Shown here piece by piece: positions 14,955 through 21,462 of a stretch of 21,462 nucleotides of DNA. The stretch's first letter is position 1. Every line of letters begins with the position of its first letter. A model generated the notes under the pieces. The model did no database searches. It worked only from the letters and a program-made list of their open reading frames with translations, and was not told where the DNA came from. Made by a program: the position numbers and the translations under genes. Source of the stretch: Promethearchaeota archaeon (GTDB taxonomy: Archaea > Asgardarchaeota > Lokiarchaeia > Sigyniarchaeales > SOKP01); the NCBI GenBank assembly GCA_030615145.1, contig JAUWZT010000024.1, positions 1 to 21,462 of the forward strand, read 5' to 3'.

Positions 14955-15922
14955 AAAATAGCGATTATCCTGAAGAAATATTACAAAGTCTTGAAGATTA
15001 TAACATAGATATTCGAGACTTTTTACCTGGTCACGGCAAAGGCGCCAAACTCTTATTAGATTTTAACAAAATATCTGGGATTGAACAAGTTGAGGGTATA
15101 ATATTAAAGGGGCGCGAAATTCCAAACGGAATAGTTGCTGATGTCGTTATAAAAGAAGGAACAAAGCTTGAAGAACCCATTCACTTATGTTTTGGAATAA
15201 ATAAGGAGACCGGAGTTCAAGAGATTTTTCCAAGAATTATGGCCGAAGATAATACAGATGTAAAAATTCAAGCTCATTGTAGCTTTCCAAACGCAAACGG
15301 GTTAATTCATAAAATGTTTGGTCATTTTTACATAGGGAAAAATTGTAATTTTACATATAGTGAAACTCATTACCATGGTGAAAAGAGTGGGGCTTTAGTT
15401 GCTCCAGTAAGCTATATTTATGTTGGAGAAAATAGTGTCTTCGAAAATAATTTTTATCTTACTAAAGGAACCCCTGGTAGGGTTAAAATATTAATTGACA
15501 TTTACGCAATGAAGAATAGCGTTATTAGATCAAATATTAAAGCTTTTGGAAAAAATATTAAAGACTCTATAAGAATTCGAGATTCAGTTTTTCTTGAAGG
15601 CGAAAATGCTAGAAGCGTTATTAAAATGAAAGCTGCCGCAAAGGATGGAGGGGAAGTTTTAATGTACGGAATTACAGAAGGAAATGCGCCTCATTGTAAC
15701 GGTCACGTTGAATGTAGTGAGATTGTTCTTGGACAGGGTTCAATATGTAGAGCTCGCCCTTTCATTAGAGCTACCGACCCAACTTCAAGCGTTTCGCACG
15801 AAGCTTCTTTAGGACGTTTTCCACAAAAATGGTTAGATGAGCTTATGGCTAAGGGTTTATCCGAGGAAGAAGCAACAGATGTTCTTATAGAAGCAATGCT
15901 TCAAGAGGAAGTAAAATTATAA
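14951..15922 (+). CDS. sufB: SufB/SufD-type Fe-S scaffold (SmsB-like)
   Basis: 323-residue scaffold of the SUF-type machinery. It lacks the long N-terminal region of bacterial SufB and consists mainly of the right-handed beta-helix core: repeated strands from about 55 to 260, including THYHGEKSGALVAP (139-152) and ENNFYLTKGTPGR. The C-terminal helical part has APHCNGHVECSEIVLG (247-261) and ATDPTSSVSHEASLGRF (274-290), where SufB proteins have their conserved Cys/His/Glu cluster-assembly residues. H283 and E284 correspond to the family's conserved HEA. Cysteines C249 and C255 are candidate ligands; exact correspondence needs an alignment. It overlaps SufC by four bases. A homodimer with two SufC is expected for a system with a single SufB/D gene. 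Confidence 0.9.
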   Translation: MKNSDYPEEILQSLEDYNIDIRDFLPGHGKGAKLLLDFNKISGIEQVEGIILKGREIPNGIVADVVIKEGTKLEEPIHLCFGINKETGVQEIFPRIMAEDNTDVKIQAHCSFPNANGLIHKMFGHFYIGKNCNFTYSETHYHGEKSGALVAPVSYIYVGENSVFENNFYLTKGTPGRVKILIDIYAMKNSVIRSNIKAFGKNIKDSIRIRDSVFLEGENARSVIKMKAAAKDGGEVLMYGITEGNAPHCNGHVECSEIVLGQGSICRARPFIRATDPTSSVSHEASLGRFPQKWLDELMAKGLSEEEATDVLIEAMLQEEVKL

Positions 15923-15989
15923 AGAAATCAAATGTAAGGTAATACTAACCTAATAAAGAAATAAAAATAAAAAAAAGTGAAAAAAAAAA

Positions 15990-16508
15990 ATGGGTAAGAA
16001 CAAAATAAAGGAAGGAGATAAAGCTCCTTTGTTCAAAATTGATTCCTACAATGCTGGAACAATTGATTTAGGAGAATTAATAGGAAGGGAAAAGATTATC
16101 TTGATTTTCTCAAGATATTTTGGATGTCCAATTTGTCAATTGGATTTGAATATATTAATGGAAAATGTCCCTGAAATTAAAAGTAAAGGAGCAAAATTGC
16201 TTTATGTAACTCAATCTGGTGAAAAAGTCGCTAAAGAGTTTATTGAAAAATATAAAATTGACTTTCCTGTAATACCTTCAACGAAAGACGACTTATACGC
16301 AGAATACGGATTAGGATTAATGACCGCTGGAGCGGTAACAAAAGTTAGAAGTAAATTGAAAGAAGCAGCGAAGTTAGGGCTTCAACACGGTGATTATGAA
16401 GGTTGGGAGAAACAAGGTCCAGGACAATTTGTTATTGACGAGCAAGGAAACGTTATCCACGAAAGAAAAGGATGGCTCTTGCTCTCAGAAATACTCGAAG
16501 AATTATAA
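15990..16508 (+). CDS. Peroxiredoxin-like thioredoxin-fold protein (AhpC/TSA type)
   Basis: 172-residue thioredoxin-fold protein. It begins IKEGDKAPLFKI, the usual peroxiredoxin opening. The active site is RYFGCPICQLDL with C46 and C49 (CPIC), as in the AhpC-TSA_2/PRXL group rather than the PxxxTxxC of classical peroxiredoxins. PGQFVIDEQGNVIHER (144-159) is the conserved C-terminal strand pair. It is likely to reduce peroxides or act in thiol exchange, which suits its place 67 bases after the oxygen-sensitive SufBC pair. ATG start; the preceding A-rich DNA (gtgaaaaaaaaaa) has no strong Shine-Dalgarno. Confidence 0.8.
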   Translation: MGKNKIKEGDKAPLFKIDSYNAGTIDLGELIGREKIILIFSRYFGCPICQLDLNILMENVPEIKSKGAKLLYVTQSGEKVAKEFIEKYKIDFPVIPSTKDDLYAEYGLGLMTAGAVTKVRSKLKEAAKLGLQHGDYEGWEKQGPGQFVIDEQGNVIHERKGWLLLSEILEEL

Positions 16509-16562
16509 GGAAGATATAATTTTAGATGGATAAATATTAACTTCAGAAGGAAGGAGGAAAGA

Positions 16563-17207
16563 ATGAAAGAGAACATGAAGTACCAGAATTACCGTTTTAG
16601 AGGGAAAATTAACGTCGACGAGATTGAACCTTGGTTTGATTTTGCAACAACGCAACCTTGGGACGAGTCAGAAGTTCCTTGGGTTTTGGATAATAAAGTA
16701 AGAAGAGAAATCCTAATTATACTCGCTAAAAGTCCAAAAACTTTCGAGGAATTGTATGAAAATCTTAATTTTTCACCTAAACCTCTGTTAATATCGAAAG
16801 AAGAGTACGAATGTAAGCTAAATTATCAATGGACTAAAGAAACAATCAAAAATCACTTGTTAAATTTAGAATGGTACAATTTAGTTAAATTACAGGAAGA
16901 TAAATACATAGTAACTTTTCCAATATTTACCATGGAAAGCCTAAACGATATAGAAGAATACGTTTTAAAATTTGCGGAGAGTTGGATAAAAGTAATTAAC
17001 GATACCAAGGAAGAGGTTAAAAAGAGACTAAGTGTTTACGAAGATAAGACTAGTCTATACGGTATTTTAGTCGAAAAAGCACTCGAGAAACTTTATGAAC
17101 TTTTGAAAAATCAAAACTTGCTTCCTGACGAGCCCAATATCAAAATACTTTGGGCTGAGCAACTCAGAAAGATTAAATTTGAAGATTGGATTGAAAAAAA
17201 CTTTTAA
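16563..17207 (+). CDS. Winged-helix (ArsR-like) regulatory protein
   Basis: 214 residues. A winged helix-turn-helix spans about 43-120: LDNKVRREILIILAKSPKTFEELYENL, then the probable recognition helix TKETIKNHLLNLEWYNLVKL (91-110) and a wing ending DKYIVTFPIF. The first 40 residues (GKINVDEIEPWFDFATTQPWDESEVPW) and the helical C-terminal half have no function I recognise; the latter may dimerise. A strong GGAGG (16553-16557 region) precedes the ATG. It lies 54 bases after the peroxiredoxin-like gene, so it probably ends the suf-peroxiredoxin operon and may regulate it. There are no cysteine clusters for Fe-S or metal sensing (one Cys, C84). The regulated target is inference. Confidence 0.7.
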   Translation: MKENMKYQNYRFRGKINVDEIEPWFDFATTQPWDESEVPWVLDNKVRREILIILAKSPKTFEELYENLNFSPKPLLISKEEYECKLNYQWTKETIKNHLLNLEWYNLVKLQEDKYIVTFPIFTMESLNDIEEYVLKFAESWIKVINDTKEEVKKRLSVYEDKTSLYGILVEKALEKLYELLKNQNLLPDEPNIKILWAEQLRKIKFEDWIEKNF

Positions 17208-17229
17208 TCCTTTACTATTAAAAAATTTA

Positions 17230-18483
17230 TTAATTATTATTATTATTACTGTTATTGAAATAATCTGAAACACTTTTTAGAAATAATTTCTTTTTATTTC
17301 CAATTTTTTCGGTGTAAATAAGCCCTAAATCACTCAACTTTTTAATATGATATTGAATTGTTTTACGATTAATTTTCATTTTCTTTGTAATTGAATTATT
17401 CCATATTCCTGGTTCTTTTTCAATCATTTCTAAAACTTTTAATGTTAATTCGCTTTTCTGCAAATTTAAATCTAAGTTAGAGATTGGATTCTTTTGATAA
17501 TAAGGGATGTAAATTAAAAAATGTTCAAATCGTTGTTTTTTAATAATTTTATAAGTTTCTAAAACATCTAAATGCCAAACCAGATTACCTGGTGAAAGTC
17601 CAGTTTTTCTTAATAATTCATTTAAATGGATTCCAGGATTCTCTAGTATTAAATCAATTATTTTATTTCTATTTTCATTATCAAGAACATCTTCTAAGGT
17701 TAAACGGTGGAAACCTTTTTCAATACGAGTTCTCCTATTCTTAAGATAATTAATGTAATCTTCTTTTGAGATAGCTATTATAAGTGCAATTAAAACCACA
17801 AAAACCGGAATTATTATAAACCATATCCAATCATATGATGGAGGCACTACTCTCTCAGTAATTTCATAAATAGTAAAAAAATAGGAAGTATCACTGTCAA
17901 GATTAGTAATTGATGCTTCTAAATATGACTCAGAGGTGGAATTATCTATTTTCTCTTCTGTAGATAAAGGTTCCCAAGATGTTTGATTTGCTTTATACAC
18001 TACTATTACATAGTCTTTTTCTAATGATAACCCAAATAATGATGATTTCTTAAAGTGGAAAGTAATTCTATCAATAGAAACATTGGATAAAAATTCATAA
18101 ACGCAATTATAATTGAAAATTAATAATGAATCATTTAAAATAGGATTATTAGGTCGATTTGGCAAAAATTGCATAATATTAAATTTCGTGGTTATATTTA
18201 ACGAAATTGGATTGCTATTGTTAATAATTATCGAAGCTTGCCGATTAAAAATTAAAGTTTGATAACTAATGCTTAAATTCAGATCCACATCTGATCTAAT
18301 TGTAGATTTAATGTTCTGTAGAAAATTAAGTGAAAATTCTTCGTTAGGAGTTATAAGACCTTGATAAGATAATCCATTAATATCTATTTCAAAAGCTGAT
18401 CCCGGATTGGAAAATAGACTGAATCCTAAAAGAAAGATGATAATACTGAAAAAAATTGTGTTTTTTTTTTTATTTCCAATCAT
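17230..18483 (-). CDS. Membrane-anchored protein with two cytosolic winged helices (one-component regulator)
   Basis: 417 residues: an N-terminal signal sequence (about 8-30, KKKNTIFFSIIIFLLGFSLF ending at PGSA), a beta-rich extracytoplasmic domain (31-215), one transmembrane helix (219-239), a basic stop-transfer segment, then two winged helices. The first is at about 260-327 (LTLEDVLDNENRNKIIDLIL, SPGNLVWHLDVLETYKII) and the second at 345-405 (LTLKVLEMIEKEPGIWNNSI, NRKTIQYHIKKLSDLGLI). This is a one-component transmembrane transcription regulator of archaeal type. The C-terminus is a poly-Asn tail encoded by an ATT/AAT microsatellite (about 17228-17252). ATG at 18483 with TATA-like DNA at about 18505-18525 implies a very short leader. 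It lies downstream of, and may sense, the secreted protein encoded at 18555-19127. Confidence 0.75.
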   Translation of the reverse strand: MIGNKKKNTIFFSIIIFLLGFSLFSNPGSAFEIDINGLSYQGLITPNEEFSLNFLQNIKSTIRSDVDLNLSISYQTLIFNRQASIIINNSNPISLNITTKFNIMQFLPNRPNNPILNDSLLIFNYNCVYEFLSNVSIDRITFHFKKSSLFGLSLEKDYVIVVYKANQTSWEPLSTEEKIDNSTSESYLEASITNLDSDTSYFFTIYEITERVVPPSYDWIWFIIIPVFVVLIALIIAISKEDYINYLKNRRTRIEKGFHRLTLEDVLDNENRNKIIDLILENPGIHLNELLRKTGLSPGNLVWHLDVLETYKIIKKQRFEHFLIYIPYYQKNPISNLDLNLQKSELTLKVLEMIEKEPGIWNNSITKKMKINRKTIQYHIKKLSDLGLIYTEKIGNKKKLFLKSVSDYFNNSNNNNN

Positions 18484-18554
18484 GAGAATAATTATTTAGT
18501 AATTTTTATATAATATAAAAAAATTTATAAAAAAAAAAATTATAATTTAAAATT

Positions 18555-19127
18555 TTAAGCGGGTATATCAAAAGTTAAATCAACTGGATCTAGAGTTAAA
18601 GTCTTTATGGTTTCACCATTTGGAAGTTTAACTGCAATCGATATTGTTATCTTCAAATGAAATGTTCCGCCTTCTCCAATCCCCTCGTCAGGACCCAACG
18701 TCATTGTTATCGTGTTTTCGCCCTCTGCATTCAAACCTTGAGGTTTAAATTCAAAGATCAACGAGTTATCTGAAGGAGTTGTCAAATTGAAAGTAATAGT
18801 GATATCTACTACCGCTGTATCTCCGTTTTCTGTTTGACCTATCTCCATATTACCGCCTAGTTTAGAGAAAAAGTATTCATAAGCGCTTATTGCTTTCGGG
18901 TTTGCTTCCACAGTAAAACTGCTTAAATCGTAATCAGGAGCTTGTTGTAATGTTATAGAAGAGGATGAAGGACTACCTGAAGAAGATAATCCTAATGTTG
19001 CTTCAATTTCAGTAACATTGACAGAAAAGCCATACATGAATACAGGAATTAATGCTACTACTGAAACCGCAATAATGATCCCTAACAAACCAGCAATTAC
19101 TTTTTTTGATGGCATTTTTTTTATCAC
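18555..19127 (-). CDS. Membrane-anchored extracytoplasmic protein, unknown function
   Basis: 190 residues. One N-terminal hydrophobic helix (about 9-33, VIAGLLGIIIAVSVVALIPVF) follows a basic start, so the protein is anchored or secreted. A Ser/Gly-rich linker (48-58) precedes a beta-rich domain of alternating residues ending TLTLDPVDLTFDIPA. No cysteines and no lipobox. No family recognised. The start could be GTG 19127 or ATG 19115; MPSKKVIAGLLG from the ATG is the more typical signal-anchor start. Its upstream DNA carries a 45-base element also found upstream of the gene at 19392-19733, so the two are probably co-regulated. The membrane regulator gene follows 71 bases downstream. Confidence 0.7.
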   Translation of the reverse strand: MIKKMPSKKVIAGLLGIIIAVSVVALIPVFMYGFSVNVTEIEATLGLSSSGSPSSSSITLQQAPDYDLSSFTVEANPKAISAYEYFFSKLGGNMEIGQTENGDTAVVDITITFNLTTPSDNSLIFEFKPQGLNAEGENTITMTLGPDEGIGEGGTFHLKITISIAVKLPNGETIKTLTLDPVDLTFDIPA

Positions 19128-19189
19128 TTTTTATAATTTTTATTATAGGTTTATAATTTTAATTTACTTGTAAATATCGAAACAATTTT

Positions 19190-19234
19190 CTTTATAAAGG
19201 ATTTAGGTATACTTTTTTCCCTATTCTGAAAATT
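19190..19234 (-). promoter_or_regulatory. Shared promoter module, copy 1
   Basis: 40 of 45 bases match 19773-19817, with 22 identical bases at the start (ctttataaaggatttaggta...). On minus it reads TATACCTAAATCCTTTATAAAG, a TATA box (TTTATAAA) with a conserved block upstream. It sits 63 bases before the GTG of the gene at 18555-19127. Confidence 0.6.
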
Positions 19235-19391
19235 ATAAGAAATTTAGATATGAATAAGTGGTGTCATAATAAATGTCATGAGTTTTTTATCCCTAAATTT
19301 TAGTTTTGGGATCAATATTAAAAAATAACAATAAGGAATAGAGTAGAACTTAAAAATGTGGTTTAATTTTTTTACGATCTTTTTTAGATTT

Positions 19392-19733
19392 CTATGCTAT
19401 TATGGACTTATTTCTTTTTTTAATCTCTAGTAAAAGTTCTGTTTTAAGCATTCCTATATGATCATCACTAATTTTTTTATCAACTAAATGTTGAGATGAG
19501 ACTTTATTTTTTCCCTTAATTTTTGAGAATATTTTTAGTAATTCTTCTTTTTTTTGGTCAGCATTTTTTATTTGGAGTTTTTTATAATTACAACTAATAT
19601 GATCCCTCTCGTCTGAGTTAAAATAGGCGCATCTGCGGCAATATAGACTCTGCAAGTATAAACTAGTTTTTGGACAAAAAACCATATCAATGATAATCTT
19701 CTCTAAGTTTAAACTTTTTTTTTTAACCTTCAT
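19392..19733 (-). CDS. Small four-cysteine (zinc-binding-like) protein
   Basis: 113 residues with no recognised family. Four cysteines, C20, C32, C35 and C48 (FCP...YCRRCAYF...ISCNY), are spaced like a zinc or Fe-S site. The rest is strongly basic and probably helical, with no membrane segment. ATG start with AGAGGTGA eight bases upstream (19742-19749). Its promoter region shares a 45-base element with the gene at 18555-19127. A nucleic-acid-binding or metal-sensing role is possible but not shown. The 264-base gap after it (19128-19391) holds only promoter-like AT-rich DNA. Confidence 0.6.
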   Translation of the reverse strand: MKVKKKSLNLEKIIIDMVFCPKTSLYLQSLYCRRCAYFNSDERDHISCNYKKLQIKNADQKKEELLKIFSKIKGKNKVSSQHLVDKKISDDHIGMLKTELLLEIKKRNKSIIA

Positions 19734-19772
19734 TTAAACAATCACCTCTTTTAAGATAGATAAAAAAGTTCG

Positions 19773-19817
19773 CTTTATAAAGGATTTAGGTATAGTTTTA
19801 TCCTTGTTCAGAAAATT
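19773..19817 (-). promoter_or_regulatory. Shared promoter module, copy 2
   Basis: Second copy of the element at 19190-19234, in the same orientation. On minus the TATA box CTTTATAAAG lies about 40 bases before the ATG at 19733. That gives a predicted start just upstream of the AGAGGTGA ribosome-binding site, a well-formed promoter. Conservation extends about 20 bases upstream of the TATA/BRE, as expected for an activator site. Confidence 0.6.
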
Positions 19818-19982
19818 TAATTAAAAAAATAATGGTTTTTCATAATACATGCATATTACTTAGTTTCAAAAGAAGAAGAATTCTGTTTTTTATATATATT
19901 ATATGTGGATATTTCACAGCTATTATCTGAATATCTTGTGAAGTAGAATAAATCATATTTAAAGTTCCTTAGGGATAACATT

Positions 19983-20246
19983 ATGATAATTTCAAGGTTA
20001 AGTGATTCGGAACCAGTTCTCAATCTTAAAGATTTGTTTCAGGAGGAAATAAGTGAAAAAGAAATTGAGGTTAAGTTAAATCAACTACCCGAAAGAGCCA
20101 AGAGAGCTAATATGAAATTACTTGAAGAGATTCAAATAGTCTTAAAAAGATGCACCCATTTGAATGATAATCAAAGATTAATGTATTGTGAGAGCCAAAG
20201 GTACTTTATGAAACAGTATTTGCGAGAAATGAATAAACAGCGTTGA
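19983..20246 (+). CDS. Small helical protein, unknown function
   Basis: 87 residues, mostly charged and predicted helical (for example EEISEKEIEVKLNQL, KLLEEIQIVLKRC, QRYFMKQYLREMNKQR). Two cysteines (C57, C69) and no membrane segment. ATG with only a weak TAGGGA before it. An AT-rich TATA-like stretch (about 19952-19963) close upstream suggests a nearly leaderless transcript. No homologue recognised. Amino-acid composition is normal for a protein and no competing gene overlaps it, so it is probably real. Confidence 0.5.
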   Translation: MIISRLSDSEPVLNLKDLFQEEISEKEIEVKLNQLPERAKRANMKLLEEIQIVLKRCTHLNDNQRLMYCESQRYFMKQYLREMNKQR

Positions 20247-20283
20247 AAACAAATATTTTTAAACCAGATTTTACAACAAACTT

Positions 20284-21462
20284 TCACGACAAATAATACT
20301 TCTTTACTTCTTCTATGACCAAATTGATTAAGTCCTTACTATTTTTAATCGCATAAAATGTTATCTTGCTAAGTAAATCTTTAAATCGCTCTTGTGGTAT
20401 TTTTAAGGCACCAATAAAAAAACCTACAACTTTATGCCCTCTATTGGATAAATCTAAAAGGGTTTTTTTAGCACTACCCCAATTATAAATTCCAAAATCA
20501 GTAATAATAAAAATTAAAGTTTCTCTTTCTGATTTTTCGCTTTGTTTAATTATAGCTTTAACTGGTAATTGCGTTCCTCCCCCTTGATACCTGAGCAAAA
20601 CTTTTTCTGCTTTTTGGTAATTGTTTGTCCAATCACATATATCAGCTCTGTTAGAAAAATTAATTATACTAAACCTAACGCCTTTATTAGCCGCAAAATG
20701 AAGCGCTGCAAAAGAAGCTAACAGAGCGGTGTGATATATCCCTCTGGCAGATTTTGCTAAGTAATTCCATTTCATAGATCCAGAAGAGTCGATTACAATT
20801 AGTAAATCTGGAATTTCTTTTTCCATTAAATGCCCTTGTCCTATTTTTTTCGCCCATTTTCGTGTTGTAATATTTGGAATAATAACTGGGCTATTTAAAA
20901 GGGTTTGGACAATATCTAACTCATCTATTGGTTCTCCTAAACGCCAAACTTCGGGATAAACGGGTATTTGTCCTCCCGGTTTTTCTTCGTATATTTTAAT
21001 TTCAATTAAATCTTTAGCCAAACCTCTATACCAAGTAGCTAAAGGATTTCCATCAATTAATATACCTGCTTGGCCGGCAGGAGCTCCAAATTCGGAATAA
21101 GGAGTTTTTTTAGCAAAATCTTCTGCTTTTTGTCTTAATTCATCGTTATTATCTTTTTTTAATTTATCTAAGTTTTTATTTTCTAATGGATTATCCATTA
21201 TGTCTAAGATGTCTTCAGGAAATTCGATTTTGGACCCACCTCTTCCCGGAGATTTCCTCTCTGTTTTTTCTTTACCGTGATGGACACCTGTTCCAACCAT
21301 AGTAAATGTATTATTGACCAGCGATCTTAAATGATAAGCAGTTTTAGCTACTTTTTCTTCCCATAATGTCTCATCTTCAAAATTCTTTTTCACGACATTC
21401 ACTACTTTTTTAGCTACATTTTCCACATTGGAGAATGAGCCATTATCAGCAATCTTTATATT
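20284..21462 (-). CDS. VWA-domain protein (CoxE-like), N-terminus beyond the right edge
   Basis: The frame is open to the right edge. A GTG at 21426 could start a 380-residue protein, but 12 further in-frame codons (ending ADNGSFSN) run to 21462 with no stop, so the gene is probably truncated by the window. Numbering from that GTG, a von Willebrand factor A domain spans about 206-345: MIDAS residues D213-S-S-G-S217 (VIDSSGSM), T285 in GGGT and D310 in ITDFG, so metal binding is intact. Before it, PVYPEVWRLGEPIDELDIVQ and PNITTRKWAKKIG look like the region preceding VWA in CoxE-type proteins. Such proteins usually work with a MoxR-type AAA+ ATPase in metal-enzyme maturation, which may lie just outside the window. 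That pairing is inference. Confidence 0.8.
   Translation of the reverse strand, partial: NIKIADNGSFSNVENVAKKVVNVVKKNFEDETLWEEKVAKTAYHLRSLVNNTFTMVGTGVHHGKEKTERKSPGRGGSKIEFPEDILDIMDNPLENKNLDKLKKDNNDELRQKAEDFAKKTPYSEFGAPAGQAGILIDGNPLATWYRGLAKDLIEIKIYEEKPGGQIPVYPEVWRLGEPIDELDIVQTLLNSPVIIPNITTRKWAKKIGQGHLMEKEIPDLLIVIDSSGSMKWNYLAKSARGIYHTALLASFAALHFAANKGVRFSIINFSNRADICDWTNNYQKAEKVLLRYQGGGTQLPVKAIIKQSEKSERETLIFIITDFGIYNWGSAKKTLLDLSNRGHKVVGFFIGALKIPQERFKDLLSKITFYAIKNSKDLINLVIEEVKKYYLS

Noticed and set aside
17226..17254. ATT microsatellite as an independent repeat element
   Set aside because: It simply encodes the poly-Asn C-terminus of the membrane regulator.

Overview
The window is a strongly AT-rich, densely coded piece of an archaeal chromosome. 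Evidence for an archaeon: TATA-type promoters (some with short leaders), frequent GTG/TTG starts, a PAC2 proteasome-assembly homologue, an archaeoflavoprotein-type flavoprotein, a stand-alone SufC-SufB/D pair and winged-helix regulators. Together with a cytosolic LRR-TIR protein and many basic/acidic low-complexity stretches, this fits an Asgard (Lokiarchaeia-like) archaeon best. That lineage assignment is inference. No tRNA, rRNA, CRISPR array, integrase or transposase was seen.

Left block (259-9715, all minus strand). Read in the direction of transcription: a two-gene ABC-2 exporter; a NifS/IscS cysteine desulfurase with a MobA-like nucleotidyltransferase; a large beta-CASP-type metallo-beta-lactamase-fold protein with a duplicated N-terminal module; an IscU-type Fe-S scaffold; and a CopZ-like metallochaperone with a heavy-metal P-type ATPase. 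The exporter is bracketed by two copies of a 91-bp direct repeat (89/91 identical), which suggests it was inserted between the desulfurase and the LRR-TIR gene.

Middle block (9716-13898). It holds the plus-strand LRR-TIR gene, a possible 52-residue charged protein on minus, a flavoprotein of the AfpA/DmrB type, a convergent four-cluster polyferredoxin and a PAC2 protein. The polyferredoxin is intact but contains no ATG, GTG or TTG codon in its frame. A well-placed Shine-Dalgarno points to an ATT start. The IscU gene shows the same feature: the conserved YSDKV N-terminus lies upstream of the first ATG and is preceded by ATT with its own Shine-Dalgarno.

Right block (13899-21462). It starts with a plus-strand operon: SufC, SufB/D (overlapping by ATGA), a peroxiredoxin-like CxxC protein and a winged-helix protein. 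Next, on minus, come a membrane-anchored protein with two cytosolic winged helices, a membrane-anchored extracytoplasmic protein, and a small four-cysteine protein. The last two share a ~45-bp duplicated promoter module. A short plus-strand ORF and a VWA-domain protein open at the right edge finish the window.

Functionally the window is rich in Fe-S assembly (desulfurase + scaffold, and SufBC), Fe-S/flavin electron carriers, thiol chemistry and soft-metal export. The points most worth following up are the two probable AUU starts, the repeat-bracketed exporter, the LRR-TIR protein, the duplicated module on the beta-CASP protein and the shared promoter module.
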